Numbered from the stretch's first letter, positions 46,544-60,362 are shown. The stretch: DNA of 64,000 bases from Fratercula arctica (GCA_947846985.1 CANTUZ010000001.1:5315504-5379503), one strand, 5' to 3'. Notes: generated by a model not told the origin, from the sequence alone. Numbers and translations are program-made.

Positions 46544-49500
46544 GAGAATGAAGAGGCAGTAACAGAAAGCAAGAGTACTCCGGCTGCATGTGCGTGCCTC
46601 TGGAAGTCAGCCATCAGCCTGAACACCTCTCCCACAGCATTAATAATATTTCCTCAGGGATCAGTTTCTATCGCCAGTGCTGCTGTACTGGTTCCACACC
46701 TTCCTAAAGGAAGGGCCGTGGGCAACCGAAGGAGTGAGATATTGGGTCCAAAGAGCGGCGATTAGGCAGTGGCTGGGATAAAAGGCCAGCCACGTGAACT
46801 GCCAGCCTTCACACGGGTTTAACCAACAAGATCCTGTTACACAGAAGGTGAAAATAGGTGTTCCATTGCTTTATTTTGGCATAATCTGTGTGTTTATTAA
46901 TTAAAAAGCAGCTGTAGAATGTGGGAAGAAATTCAGCTGCTCTTTTCCTGTGGCCCTTACAGCCAAGGTCTCCCGGTACCTATCTTCTCCTTACGACCTC
47001 CCTCATTTCAGCGCTGGTCTTGCTCTCCTGGCTGTTTCCTTCCCTTCTGTTGACTCACTGCCTTCTCTTCTAGCCTTCTTTTCTCTGCTGTTCCTCCTGC
47101 TCAAATGTATATTTTCATCCTTTATTTTATACATTCGGCTCTCTCAGGTCTCCCTTCTTCATTTTCTGATGGCCAGCAGTGCTGGGGATCTGGTGCCTTT
47201 CACTTTGTTCCCTGCCTTTCAGCAGCACAAACGTATGAAGCTTGATGAAATAAAAACAAACCTGCTGATAGGCCTTGCCAGACAGTGGTTTGATGCAATT
47301 AAATACTAATTCAGATTCAGATTTGTGATGGTTTACAACCAATCAAATCCCAAGGCCACTTAGTCCTTTAGACAAAGTTACGTAGTGCTTTCCTTAACAA
47401 CAGCAGAAAAGAAATGTGGCTATATGTATTTCCACAATGAAAGATATGTTGCCTTGCTAAAAGCATCTTAGTCTCTTGGGGGGGTCTGCTAGGGGACCTC
47501 CGGAGACAATGGTGTTCCACTGCAGCACAAATATTCATCCTGAATCCTGAAAGACCTAGCACTTTTCTTTTTTTTTTTTTTTTTTCTTAAAACAATTAGA
47601 CAGCTGTGGTTTTAAATTATTATAAAATGGATGCGTAGTTGAAGCTCCCTGGTGAGATGATAGGGCTGTGTATTCCCATCATTGCTTTCCTGCATCATGT
47701 AGAACCATTGTTTCAGGCTTTTACAGTCCAAGACTGCATTTCTTTACCTATATACTTTGGTCAATTTTGAGGGCAGTTAGTTATCCCCAGTTTTCAATTA
47801 AACCCATTTAAAAGTGTCACAACACTGCCCCTTACTCAGTTTGCAACAGGGGAAGAACAGTAGCAGTGGCATAAGGCATATTTATGCCAGTAGACAATTA
47901 TTCCCACTTGGAAGAGACATGTGTTGTCAACTACGAGGGTACCACAAAAGCATCGCACCTTTGAAGTGCAGAGGAGCCCTCAGTCAAGATGCACTAACCT
48001 TGGTCACACCTAGAAGTTTTCCTGCTTAAACCACAAAGAAATAGTCTATTTTCCAACAAAGTCTAAAAATCAGCAGAAATTTTTAGGGCCACCATGAACA
48101 CACTCGTCTCCATTCCGTGTTGGTATTGGGAAGTTGAACATGTGAGCAAGCAGAAAAAAAAGTGTTCTAGTTTTCACTCTGAAACCAAATATATTTTTCT
48201 TAATATTTTGTCACAAACTTTGATTTAACAGGCTTTTTTCCTGCAGAAATTTCTACTTTCTTGACCCTCTTGAGCAAACTAGAGCCCGATGATGCCTAGT
48301 TATCCATCCCTGCTTATGCTTAAATCGATGAGTTTTTAAGCTTTTCCATGTTCTTGATCTTTGTGCGCTTGTGTGTGTCTGCGTGTGCTCTTAAAGACCT
48401 TTTAAACACCTGAAGACTTCACACTCATTCACATCTCAACTCGCTAACAAACAGAAGAGAAAACGTGGACCTCAGAACCTCTCAGCAAGATATCTGTCCG
48501 TGCTGTGATACGCAACTTTACATTGCAGTAGAAACCTGCAGGCTTTACGTGTGCCGACCCCATCCTTCGGTCTGGCTCCCTGTACATCAATATCACAGCA
48601 AACAGCGCGCCATATATCACTAGACAGATCCTGAAGAAAGACACCTGTTCGATATCAGTGCTCAATCTCCTGAGTTAAAAAAAAACAACCCAAACACATT
48701 CAGGGAGTTATTATTATTTCATAAATATGGTTTATTAATCCGGCAGGCAGCAATGTTTGAATTTAGAATGAGTCCTTCTGTCTTGCATGACTATTGATAG
48801 AAAATGACATCATAAAAAAATACCGTTGCACAGGCTGGTAAGAAAATCGTCTTCTTTTGCATAATAATTACTCTGCTAGAGAAGATGCTCAGCAATCCTT
48901 TGGACATACACACAGTTTCACCTATTGTTACAACAGCCTGCTTGGTGTACTTGACGTACTTGATGAACCTTTATGAACTCCTGTGTAAGTTGTGTACCAA
49001 TGGTTTTAAATAGGAGCTACAGCCAGGTATGGAGTAGCGTGAGGTTAGCTGACTGTGGTGAAGTATAAAAAGTCCCAGATAATTAACCGTAAATGCAGCA
49101 CACCTGTTTACAAGAGCGCCAACAAATGTAAAATAGTTCAGTATTTCACCATACGGTGAATTGGAAATGAATGTCAAAGTTAGTGGGAAATATTGCTACA
49201 GACTTTTATGCATGTTCTAAGCCTAAAACATTTCTACTAAGTCCTTGGAAACCACTAGTGATACCATACTATTTAACAGAAAGGGAACATTGTCAAATGC
49301 CCAAAGGTTAAATATCTGCTTATTTTGAGTTTGACTTATTCTAGAGAAAAGGCAAATTAATTGTCTGAGGATTTTAGAGTTTGCAGAATCTTGCATATAT
49401 TTTGACAACTTATTAGTGATAGGGTAAATATGATTTCAAAAAGCTTTCTCTCAATACAATCAAGGATTTTTTTTCATATGCTTTTTGAAGCTTTTCTCAT

Positions 49501-51512
49501 TCTTTTGCCCCTTGCACCTGTTAATATAGACTTTGCAATTTATTTATCTTTATCAGCAGAGAAATTCAAGGATTGGAAGAGAACAGTTCCACAATATCCT
49601 AGTTAAGATACCAGCTTGGGATTTGTTTGTGTCCTTCCAGATAGATGCCAATTAAAAAAAAAAAGGGGGGGAGAAAAAGGAAAAAAAAAAAGTAACAATA
49701 GCAAAAGATTGATTGGCAAGTGCTATCGAACAGACTTCCTTCAAATATTTTATGAAAAGGACACTGGATTTCATTAAATTCTGTTTTCAAAAGCCATCTC
49801 TATTGAAAAGAATGCATTCAGAGGAATTAACTGTTTCTGCCCTGCAGATCACGTACCAAATTCAGAGTTCACCTTCTCGTGTTGGGAGACCTCTTTCCCT
49901 CTTGCCCTATCTGCAATAGGAAGATAAGAGGCACGTGGAAAGGTCTTGCATCCTTCTTATATGCAAAGAGTGAAGGTATTTGTATGGGGCTGGGCGCATT
50001 TTTAAGGGCCAGCTTAAAATACATAATTGCTTTATCTGCTGATATGCTGAGGATTGTGCTATCTAGGCCACACAGGTGGGGGAAAAGAGCGCTCAGAAAA
50101 CTGCTTGAAAATCTATTTTGCAAGCTCCACAGTGAGCCTTCTCACTGTGGAAACTTCCTTAACTATTTCTAATGGCATGAACCTTCAAATCGTTCTTATC
50201 AGCTGAAGGCCACCGAAGTGCAACGGCAGTTGACACAGCAGGAGATTGTGGCTCAGAAGATCCCTTTGCCACAAACACCCTTCACCCCAAGTTTGTGGGC
50301 GTTTTAGTAAAATATGGTGACCTGGGACTCATGCAGCAGGCATGGATTTGGAGAGGCAGAAGAAAACTTTTCAAGGAGGATCTCACACAGCCATAATATT
50401 TGGAGCCACCAAAAATGGCACAGATCTAGGACAACACAGTGTGCAATTCTCTTCAGAGCAGTGGCCAAGAGACCAGTCTGTCTACCTAGACCCAACTTCA
50501 CCAAAACCTGAGGATAAAATACAATGTATACAATGTAGGAATCCTACTGTTGTGAGGGTTAAAGAGCCTGAAATCGCTATTCTGTCTCAATGCAGAGTTA
50601 CCTGTGAGGACAGGATACATGGAATGGGCATTAGGGAGCCGCCTTCTCAAACCTTAGCTATGATGCACACGCTGTTGATTTTCTACCTGCAATCCTGCCT
50701 TCTTGTAGTACAGAAACAAGGAGACAAGCAGAAAAATTTTCTTCCCCCCCTCATGCCACAGGTAGGAAAAGCAAGCAAGGATAAAGTAATGGGAATGAGT
50801 GGAGATGAGAAAGGTGGGAGTGGATGGTGGGAGAATCCCAATAGCTTTGTCAGTGTTGTCCATATGGTCTATCTGTTGGCTGGCAGTCTGGCTTCAGGTT
50901 GAAGCAAACCACAGTGAACTTTGAGTAGGAAAACTGAAAAATGGGAAAAGGCACTTGGCCCATATCTCGACCCCTCAGGCAGTCTGGATTTGGCTATGGT
51001 GTCCGTCATATTGCTGTTGTGAGCAATCTAAGCCGAAGACCCAGAAGGATTAACCTCCTCCTTAGCCAGGATATTCTGAAGTGGCTGATAACAGTTCACT
51101 TTACTGTTCACATATAGCAACTGCAATTGCATTACATATGAAGGGAACTTGCAAGGATGGAAAAGCCTCTAGCCTGGAATCTCATCCCACTTCTTCACAT
51201 GGGAATATCTAGTGCAGAATAGGCAGTGCTAAATCCCCACTATAAAAGTGATGACATGGAGAAAGGAAACTTCAGTTAACGTTTAGCTGAAGTTAAATGT
51301 GGGTGTCAGCAAATCCAGCCAACCTCTCCTCACACCAGTTCCAAGAGCTATCAGAGAAGGTGGACTTGTCCTTCCCTCTGAGAAGCAGATAAACCGAAAA
51401 ACTCCTTGTCCCACTAAGACATCTGTAGCTGTAGAGATGCCTTTGGATAATGACAAAGATGCGCTTTCCAGATTTTTCTTTGAACTTTCTTCTTTGCTGG
51501 TCTCCTTTGCTA
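46544..51512. other. Noncoding stretch with simple repeats and the window's longest open frame
   Basis: No named transposon is visible in about 5 kb. It contains a T run at 47568-47585. An almost pure purine tract lies at 49652-49691 (A and G only). A 119-codon plus frame at 46950-47309 is pyrimidine-rich and hydrophobic only because of its composition. A 186-codon plus frame occupies 50342-50902. None shows a domain I recognise. Confidence 0.45.
50342..50902 (+). other. Longest open frame in the window, 186 codons, unrecognised
   Basis: The frame starts at an ATG (MDLERQKKTFQGG...) and ends at TGA. The predicted peptide has a CIQC motif near residues 62-65 but no further zinc-ligand spacing. 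A mildly hydrophobic stretch (MMHTLLIFYLQSCLLVV) lies near the middle, and no signal peptide is seen at the start. There are no flanking splice-like signals, Kozak-like context or retrocopy tail that I can defend. In 64 kb of AT-rich DNA one frame of this size is not surprising, so I regard it as probably chance. Confidence 0.1.
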
Positions 51513-51745
51513 GAATCACAAAATAATTCAAGTTTGACCAGGACATCTGGAGATCTGTAGTCAAACCTCTGTCTCAAAAGCAGGTCCAGTTACATTAGGT
51601 GGTTCAAGAACTTGTCCCACTATTTGAAAGTCACCAAGGATGGAGATTGCTCAACTTCCCAGGACAATCTGTTCAAACACCTAATCACCTTCATATGGAA
51701 AAAGTTTAAAAAAAAAAAATTTCTTTGGCAGTTTTTATTTTTTAA
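51513..51745 (-). mobile_element. Old CR1 LINE 3' end
   Basis: The plus strand reads 'agaatcacaaaataattcaagtttgaccaggacatctggagatctgtagtcaaac', the reverse complement of a CR1 3' terminus (family 'agaatcacagaattgttcaggttggaaaggacctctggagatcatctagtccaac'). 'tcaaaagcaggtcca' follows, then 'caaggatggagattgctcaacttcccaggacaatctgttc' near 51638 (family 'caaggatggagactccacaacctccctgggcaacctgttcc'). It is clearly diverged and ends in an A-rich patch near 51706-51719. Confidence 0.8.
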
Positions 51746-54700
51746 CCACTTTGCATCTATTATGCAATTTATTCTCTCATAAACTGACAATGGTAACAAC
51801 TTCAAACCTGAAGCTACCACAGTGGCAACCTTGTCAATGCCATTAAAAATACTCAATTTCTAAAGATATTTTTGGTTTCTAGGAGAGCTCTATGCCTCAC
51901 TCCACATAATGTAGTTATCCTGACAGGTTTATATCTGAGGAAGAGAGTTACTGTGCACATTAGAAAATATGTTTTTTCTTGTCCCACCTCTAAAAACAGA
52001 ATTGGCTTTATTTGCCAGTTTTGCGGCATTCTATGGCTTTCCCAAATCCTTCTGATAAATTATCATACAGCAATGCCAACCATGCGCTATAGAAATGATC
52101 CATGTCTAATGAAACAGGCAGTGTACTTTAATATTTTCAACTAAAAGACAGGGTGCTGGAAATCAGTTTATATAGCGGAGGCTGCAACGGTCTGAATATA
52201 TCACCTCTTCACATCCTGGGCCCATTTTCTGGAAAGAGTGTATCAATCTTGCAAGTGCAACTACTAAGGGGTATTTTTATTCTATTTATCTCAGTGTCCC
52301 TTATGAATATCAGTCAATATCTCATTAATTTCATTGTATAAATGGGCAAGACAGACTGATACAATCTATGAAATCCTTGTAAATCCAGAGTAGATGTAAG
52401 ATCCACATCTCCGCCTTGTAGTCTCCACATTAGGTCATGCCACCATCCTGAATTTTCTGATGCAGAGCAGGATCCAAAACTGAAATGTGATCATAGAGAG
52501 AACAAACCATGTGGGATACAATGTGTGAGCTAAGGGCACAGTCAGATGATCATTTCTGATCATCTCCTGTGTCCCTTTTCCATAACAATAGGGGTGAACC
52601 CTGACATGGAGCAGTAAATGGCTCTATTTTCTGAAGCGTTAATTTTGCAGTCTGGGTACCTTGAAGCGCTGCCAACAGAAGAAGAAAATATCAATTTCTT
52701 AGTAGTTACTAATAAAAAATGTGCTAAATAGTGCTCATTTGACCACTTCTTAGCAAAAGGAACCACAACGCTTTCAATGAACAGCGCTTGTACTGCCTCG
52801 GTGAAAATATTCCTACCTAGACAAATTCTGTCTCCTCAGCTACATCAAGAGTTCCAACAGCTTGAGAAACACCGTTAATAAAAATGATCATTTACTGCTG
52901 CCGCCTCCATCAACCCCCTACTTGTAGTAAGCAAAACAGATTTCACTTTTACAGAAGGTCTTTCAACCTTGGGGTCTTTGAGGACATGACACCAGCAAAA
53001 CAATAGCCTTGATTCAGTAGGTGCCTTACAGGGGTTCCCTGTGTGTTTATTATGGAAGCTCAACATGCCCAGTGTGCAACCAAAGATTATTTTTCTTCCA
53101 AAGGCCAGGCTTGTGTGGAATTCTGTTAATTAAATGCACTGTAGAAATGTCAGCCTTTACCCCTCTCTCTATATAGTATCCTTTGTCCTTCACATAATGA
53201 TTTTAAAGTGTTCTGCAGACATCATTTGATAGAATAATAAGATATTATTATTGAATCTTTATGTCTCCTGTTGTCCCAGGAGCATTGACCTTGCTTCCCC
53301 AGTACAGAGGTCTGTCTACCAGGCTAATCACACTGATATCTGAGTACCTCAGAGGAGATCCTTATGTGGCAACGTTTCTGCAGGAACTCAAAACTGGCCA
53401 GACGTACTGATAAGATCCCTTTATGACTTTTGTGCATTTCCGCAAGGTTATAAACCAATTCTTATTTCAAATGCAAATCCCCATCCTGGTGACACGTGGG
53501 GAGACGCACAGTTCAGATAACTCAAATTCCCCCCAGTTGTCAGGGTTCCCCATACAAGTAGTGGTGGATGCGATTTACTATCAGATAATAACCACGGGGA
53601 ACTAAGATGAATGGATCCTCCATTCACTCTTTTCCTGCAGATATGCAGTACTGATTAACGTCTTTGAACTACTGAATCACTGTGGGAGTAACCCTTCATT
53701 TATGTCCTTCATTTTCATTTGCTAGGTCAATGTATTAACACTGTATGTTTTAGCCATGGACAACCAGATATTAGCACACCTTCTCATAATTTTTTTTTTT
53801 TTTTTTTTCCTTGACTGGATATGTTGTATAGACATATCCATAAATATCCATGCACACAGCAGGGTATATGCAATACATCTGGCAGGGAATGGTTACCCCC
53901 AGCACAATACCAATTTTTAGTATAATCTTGGCTTGTTTCCATAGCTGTCAAAAAAATCTAGGTTAGGTTGATAGGTCTCTTTAAAAGTACAATTTGTGGC
54001 AATTGAGTTTTTGTTCTTTTTTTTTTTTAAGAAAGTCGTGATGCTTATGAGGACTTTTCCTTCCGGGAATGACATATTTTAATAGCTGATGAACAAATTA
54101 TGATACAAAAGTTCCTATCTGGAGATATGCGGATATTTCGTGGCATCATCAATGTCCTTTGCATATCTGCATGTCTAAGAAAACGTCCAGCTGCTTCACT
54201 TTACCACACAGAAGCTTTTTGTTTTCTTTTCTGAAAGGAAATCCAAGTGCTCCTCTATTGCCTCACCACATTTTTCATTTGTCCTGAAAAACCTTGTTTT
54301 CTCCGTCTAACACAGTGGAGTTGCCTAGCCTACAGCTTCTTTTATTGAAATATCTCTGGGAGCCCCCAAAATAAAAAGAAAATAGGCTTCATATAGTGAC
54401 ATTATTGCTATACCAATCTCTACCAAATCAGTCAGCTAGAGTCAGAAATCTAAACATTCCCTAAAACACATTTATTTTAATAAAGACATATCACAAACAA
54501 TCTGCCTGTCACTGTTACAATGTGTATTTTCAAGAACTTGCCCAAAGCTGCAAGAATTCAGGCTAGTCTTATTACTATATAAACACTATGATCTGAAATA
54601 CATAATTATAACCCAGACTGAGGGAAGAAAACAAGCATATGCTTATTTTTTAAAACCAAAGGAGAATCAGTACATCCTTGAAATACAAAGCTATATTTTG

Positions 54701-57494
54701 AACCCTATCTGTTAAAGACATTGTCCTGTGCTGGATTTCAAACCCAGAAATATCGTACGACTGAGTCTCATCCTTCAAGTCAGCCTATTACAGCTCTTGT
54801 TGATTTGTTTCTGTACTTCGAAGTATAGAATTCCTGACTTGAATTTGTAGAAATAAACTTAATTGTGTTTCTAAGTCTTTATCTATGGCTAGTTAAAGCC
54901 TAGGTATATGTAGCACTTTAAGAATATTTCAAATTTCTATTGATTTTCTTTTGTCCTTTTTGAAATATTTTGGGCTGTGCATTCATTTGGAAAACTGAGA
55001 TACAGTATTCTGTGGCTGACAAGTTCTATTTACTATTTGTTAAACACAAATAATGGTTTATGGGGGATGAAACAATTTTAAAAGGCATCTTATGCAACAT
55101 CATTAGATGAGTCAGAAGCAGTAGATCCACATGATATTGTAAAATCAGCGGTGGTTATGCTCGTTCAGCAAACATGTTGGTGGAAGTCAAGATAAAATTG
55201 TGAATTTGGAAATCAATGTACAGTTTATATTTGTTGGGGAAAAAAAAAGTGTTATCTTTGCTTGTACTGGGAGTGTGGAAGAGTGAAAAGGTGAGTGTTG
55301 GTGAGTGTTTGTTGGGTTGGAAATGTTGGTGAAACACAGACAACGGAAGCTCTGTAGTCAAGAATAAATTATGCTAAGTAGTATACAAGCTGACGTGAAA
55401 TTATATTTAGGTTCTTTCTTATACTTCAAATGAACTTCTAGAACAGCACATTAGCATTGACAATGTCATTTATTCAAGCTTCAGAAACCCGGGATCATTT
55501 CTCATCTTGATTCAATCACTTTGGTTAAATCTCTTGTTAACAATACAGAAAAAATGGATTTTCCAAGTGATCACTATTTATTAGACAATAAATTTAAAAT
55601 GACACTCTAAATATAATTTCATGGGTTTTGCTCTTTTCATTTCTTTAAAGAAAAAGAAGGATGGAATCAAGAGACAAATAATGATGCTCTAAAATATCAC
55701 AAGAAATAGCTTGATTTATCAACTCCACTTAAGTACAAACACATATCAAAAGAAAATGATAAATGTATAAATCCCATACCCATGATGGATTAACAGTTTT
55801 ATTTCTTTCTCTCTTTTTTTTACAAATAAATCTAAAAAAAACCATGAGAGTGTACTTACATATTTCAGATCCTCATTTGTCTAAGAATAGAAAGCACTCG
55901 TGCCAGAATAACTCGGGTGGTCTCTTCTCAATCCCCTTTTAGTGTTCACCATCCACAAAAATCAGTGCACCACTGCAATGGTCCAGCCATTCTCACTACA
56001 GAAAAGGAGCCAGGTGTTGGGTGTCAGAAAAGACTGGCATGGATTTGTAAAGGTTGTTTGCACAGCAGCGGTCAAGATTGTCCATGTAGTATCCTTCACA
56101 AGTTCAAAGACCCAGATTCCCCCTATCTGTGAGCACTTAACTAAAGTACCTACATCAGAAGCATGTGCTCCCCAGGCTACCATCTCATCAGACAGCAACT
56201 GGTATCTGTCTTTATGTCTGTATTGATATGGAGATATGGATATCTTCCTTCGTGTCCACAGGGACAGTCACGCCCAAGCTGCCTTCCCATGCTTTGATTT
56301 CCACAGGAAGAAAACTTGGGCAACCAGAAAAGAGTTATGGCATCTTCCAGCCATCTTCTTACCCAAGATAAAAAGGGTGTGCCACCATCCATGGGTGGTT
56401 TCACAGTTTAGATGTGGTCCTAAAGGTTGGGTAGTGAGCAACTGTACTCCAAATGTGAGGTGCTTCAAGCAGTCTCGAATGCAATTGGACTTAAGTTATT
56501 ATGCACACGTATTTATATCTGGAGAAAGAGAAACTATGCTTTCTATGGTACAAACCTTCTAACAACAATTGTTTTTCTTTCTTCCTTAACTTCATAGTTC
56601 CGCTGGTAATAAGGCATACTTGCTTATTTTAAGATATCACTAAAATATTGTATTTTTTTACAGAATTATATTGGTCTTTTTTAAGAAATTAGAGGAGAGA
56701 AAACCCTGTCTGAAACCTGGATAAGTCCAATTATTTCAACATACATCAAAAAATGACTGTCTCAGTCCATATTGTTCAGACACTTTAAATTTTATTTGGT
56801 CATGTCCTGAGCAAATTTTTAGCAGCTCAATATTTAATGGGGACTTTAACACAAATTTGATTTTGTAGGCATTTAAATCTATATATAAGTTTACTGTGAA
56901 GGATGTTTGGGTTATGTCACTCAGTTTAGTGACAACACTCACGGATGTAATATGTGGCACAGCAGTGAAAATGAGCCAGTATATGATCTTGCTAAAGGCC
57001 AAAAGCTTCTGATAGGTCACAGTTATCATACCCCCCAGTCTCATCAAAAATAACTTGAAAAATTGTGACTGCAGATGTAAGACACAGCCCAGCTCAGCTG
57101 TCCACACAAAACTGCCTGGTGCCACTAGAGATGCCCTAGTTATTCTGATTGCCCTTCAGCTGCCACCCAGGAAGACATGGGTTTCCTGCAGATCCTGCAT
57201 CTTCTCTGCCAGTCTCTTAAATAAGTTTGGGCATCTCACATGGCTCTGGGCATCTCAAATGTCTCTAAGTTTATTATAAAACTAAATCATGCACTAAATC
57301 ACAAGTTATGCGTTATTGACAGGAGGGCTCTTAGTTCCCCTCACCTCACTAATTGCTGCTCCCCATATATAGCACCAACACACCACCCCTTTCCACAAGC
57401 ATTGCTTCAGGGAATGGGTTGCGTACCAGGGTGACAACACTTTCATGTTATATGCTGTTCACGCACATGTATAAATGCTGTATTAGGGCTCTTT
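51746..57494. other. Long noncoding stretch, nothing recognised
   Basis: About 5.7 kb of AT-rich sequence without a named repeat or gene. It contains T runs at 53790-53808 and near 54017-54028, and a short GGTGAGTGTT duplication near 55290-55310. A 129-codon minus frame (56736-57125) and clustered frames at 55917-56562 on both strands show no motif I recognise. Confidence 0.5.
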
Positions 57495-57528
57495 CCCCCC
57501 CCCCCCCCCCCCCCCCCCAATTAATATT
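57495..57528. repeat. Poly(C) homopolymer, 34 bases
   Basis: An uninterrupted run of C on the plus strand is preceded by CTTT and followed by AATTAATATT. It creates the proline-only segment of the 57353-57553 open frame, which is not a gene. It is longer than any A/T run in the window. Confidence 0.95.
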
Positions 57529-57750
57529 CTTGCTTTTTTTGGTAAAAAATTAAAGCAATAGCAACTCCAAAAAGCCGTTATGTTTTGATTGTTAGGAGCT
57601 GACATAAATGGACTCCAGTAGAGATAATGCTGTAAATGTTGATCACGTTACAAGTTGGCGCACCTACTGTCACTTCAGGAAGCAGAGGTTTAAATATAAG
57701 TCTCCTATTTTTAACTGGGTTAATATTAGAACTGAGGGAGGAGATGTTCA
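57529..57750. other. Noncoding stretch, nothing recognised
   Basis: Short unique sequence between the C run and the palindrome. Confidence 0.5.
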
Positions 57751-57804
57751 GCTGGGGTAAATAGTAGCTTTGCCGATGTAAGTGGCACTATGCTGATTTA
57801 CAGC
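57751..57804. repeat. Imperfect palindrome, possible ancient short repeat
   Basis: 'gctggggtaaatagtagc' at the left and 'tatgctgatttacagc' at the right are imperfect inverted arms around 'tttgccgatgtaagtggcac'. The wording resembles a short palindromic repeat common in reptile and bird genomes ('gctggtgtaaatc..gatttacaccagc'), which I recall but cannot name with certainty. Confidence 0.4.
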
Positions 57805-60362
57805 AGAGAAGGAACTGAAACAGTAGATCTTCTCTCCACCACCAGTTAATATACTTAGAATATTAATTCAATAAGGAAAAGAAAAATCACAATACAAAGG
57901 AAAGCTGAGATTATTCAAAGGGATCCGGTGATTCCCGACAAAATTCTATGAGCAAATGAGTGGAAATATGGAGTGTTTTAGCCCACTGGACTGCTTCAAA
58001 TCCCTGAGCTAAAATCTGCATGTTAAATAACTATGTGTTTTGTTTACAAGGAGCAGTATATTCCAGACATAATTAAGGAAAATTGATATTGGATATCTCT
58101 TGATGATAAAAACCAAGCCAAAACAAAAAGGTATTAAAGGTATTAAATGGCATTAAAGGAAAGTATTTTTATATACTCCAGGCATTCATTTATGTTATCT
58201 TCTTGAAGCTATAGCTCCTGCAGTAGTGTGACTAAGTAAGATTATTATCAAAAATAAGACCAGAACTGTCAGATCTTGTTATTAAATTAGAAATAGGAGT
58301 TCCATATTTGGAAGAAAAATAAAAAGAACAAAAATGTTCTAATATTTAAAACTCAGAATTCTAAATATCTTAATTTATCTTGAGTTATTAAATATTCTAG
58401 AATTGGATATTAATTTTGGATGTCTATTCCATAGCGCTTGGACTTTTTAATACTATATAAACAAAATTACATAAATCTAATATATTTAACCCAAGAGGAA
58501 CCTTACTTCTCCAAAAATCCAACTAAAGGAGCCGACGTTGTGTTTTCTTTTTGAATTGCTTTCTCTATCTTTAGCTTAGGTGTTTAAAGACTCCATAATG
58601 AAGCACAGCACGGAGTAAAGCATAGGAAAGTTGAGACTATGGGCTTTAGGGAGATTAAGGGCTGCAGAGCTGCTCACTTTTTGTTACATTAACCTGCCCA
58701 GGAAAGCAATTCCCTCCATGGCCCCCATGCCCAATCCCCATAAGTGGAGACATATGGCAGTTCTGTCACACTGTGGTAGCTTTATTGATACTGGGACTGC
58801 TCTTTAGCCAGTACAAGTCTTCTCTGCTCAGCTATGAATTGATCCCATTGACTCTTGGCAAAGGGAGAATAGTCATAAAGGTTAATACTGCCCTTGCAGT
58901 CAGATTCCTGCTCCAAATTGCGCTCCAGAGGTGCCTCTTTCCACTGACTCCAGTGAGATTTGCCCATTAAATTCAGGCTAGAGCTAACTTTTTTGCCTCT
59001 GACGATTCGGTGGGATCGATTTGTAATGGTGTGCTTTGCTCTTTGTGAACAGCTGGTCCATAATTCCAAGATAGGAGTGTATTGATAAAAAAAACATCAG
59101 AAGTAACGACGAGAGTGGTGCAAACTGGGCATGGCCATCACTGTCTTCTCATCTGGTGGAACATCAAGCAGAGCAGAACCACCCACCGCCTCTGCCTACC
59201 TCCTTCTTCTGCCTGCCCGTTTTCTGAGGATGGGAACCATTAAAACAATTCAAAACCCAGATCCCAATGTTTCGATGTTGAATTAACATGAAATTGCTAT
59301 TTAACATGAACTACCCTGCATCAGAGAGCTGCTATGCGCCTTGCAAGGACCTTGCAAAACAGATTTTCAGCTCAGATTCCTGGCTAAAGGACAAAAGGCG
59401 TTGGCTATGTGGCACAACATTGCATGTACATGGACACACAGAGATCACTTCATATTTTCCGATTCCCTTCTCAGATTTCTCCCCTCCAGCCACCATCTTC
59501 TCTGCTAACCTTGAAACTGCAGAGAATTTCATTCTGTGGCTTGTGTTTCCCCCAAAACAGAACTGCAGGACCTCAATTGCTCCCTAGAAGTTATGTCTCC
59601 TTGAGTCATTATTCCCTCTCGGTCACAGACCACTTCCTGAAATCTCAGAACCGCTAAAAACGTCAGTTTCAAATGAGCTGTTAACCCATGAAGGCTGAAC
59701 CAGCCTTCATCCACCAGTTTTCCTTAGATGCATTTTTCTTTTCTCTTCTCCCTGAACTTTGGTTGAAATAGAACCAAAAAAGATTCTTCCTCAGACAGGT
59801 TTTGGCCTGTCTTACAGAGCTCATCATCACCTGAATACTATTTTTTTTTTTTATCCTTCACCTCCAGTTTTCTTCTACAGACTACTGTTTACCAAAAAAC
59901 ATGTTCCTTGAAAAATTCTGATGACCTGTAAAAGCTGAAATGTTAGCTATCAAAACCCTTGGGTATATCTACAAACGATTATGTAAGGCTAGAGGCACAA
60001 TGCCAGATGAACTGATGACAGACCCATTTATCATTAGTAGAACAGGCACATTAATTGGCTACAATATCAGTACCGTCCTCCAGCATTAACAAAACTCTTC
60101 TTGATCCCAAATGTACCACCAGAGCATCCTTTATTAAATAAGATGAATAATACTGAGGCCAAGGGTCACCCTGCTTCAGCTGAAAAAGCTCAATTATTTA
60201 TGGATACTTCACTCATTAAGGCACCAACAGGGTGCCAAACCTTGTAAAGAGAGATTTTTGGTCTACTGAATAAAGGTTATTATTCTACACAGACACACAT
60301 TCTGTATCAGGGAATCAACAACAGACAAACGAAAACATTTGAGTCCTGTAAAGCTTCTGGAG
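57805..60362. other. Noncoding stretch, nothing recognised
   Basis: Mostly AT-rich unique sequence (58050-58500 is especially A/T-rich). Overlapping opposing frames at 58773-59069 and 59288-59714 are unconvincing. 'ccactgactccagtgagatttgccc' near 58940 resembles common decayed amniote repeats but is too short to assign. Confidence 0.5.

Noticed and set aside
46172..46589. Three overlapping minus-strand frames of 119, 126 and 78 codons that look like a gene cluster
   Set aside because: They are wrong-frame translations of the G+C-rich CR1 copy at 45884-46543. The same peptide run appears in the other CR1 copy at 31531-31878.
46950..47309. 119-codon plus-strand frame resembling a membrane protein
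   Set aside because: Its leucine/phenylalanine/serine richness comes from a pyrimidine-rich tract. There is no family match by eye.
56736..57125. 129-codon minus-strand frame with hydrophobic stretches
   Set aside because: The hydrophobicity follows from T-rich composition. No transmembrane protein family was recognised and no exon boundaries are consistent with it.
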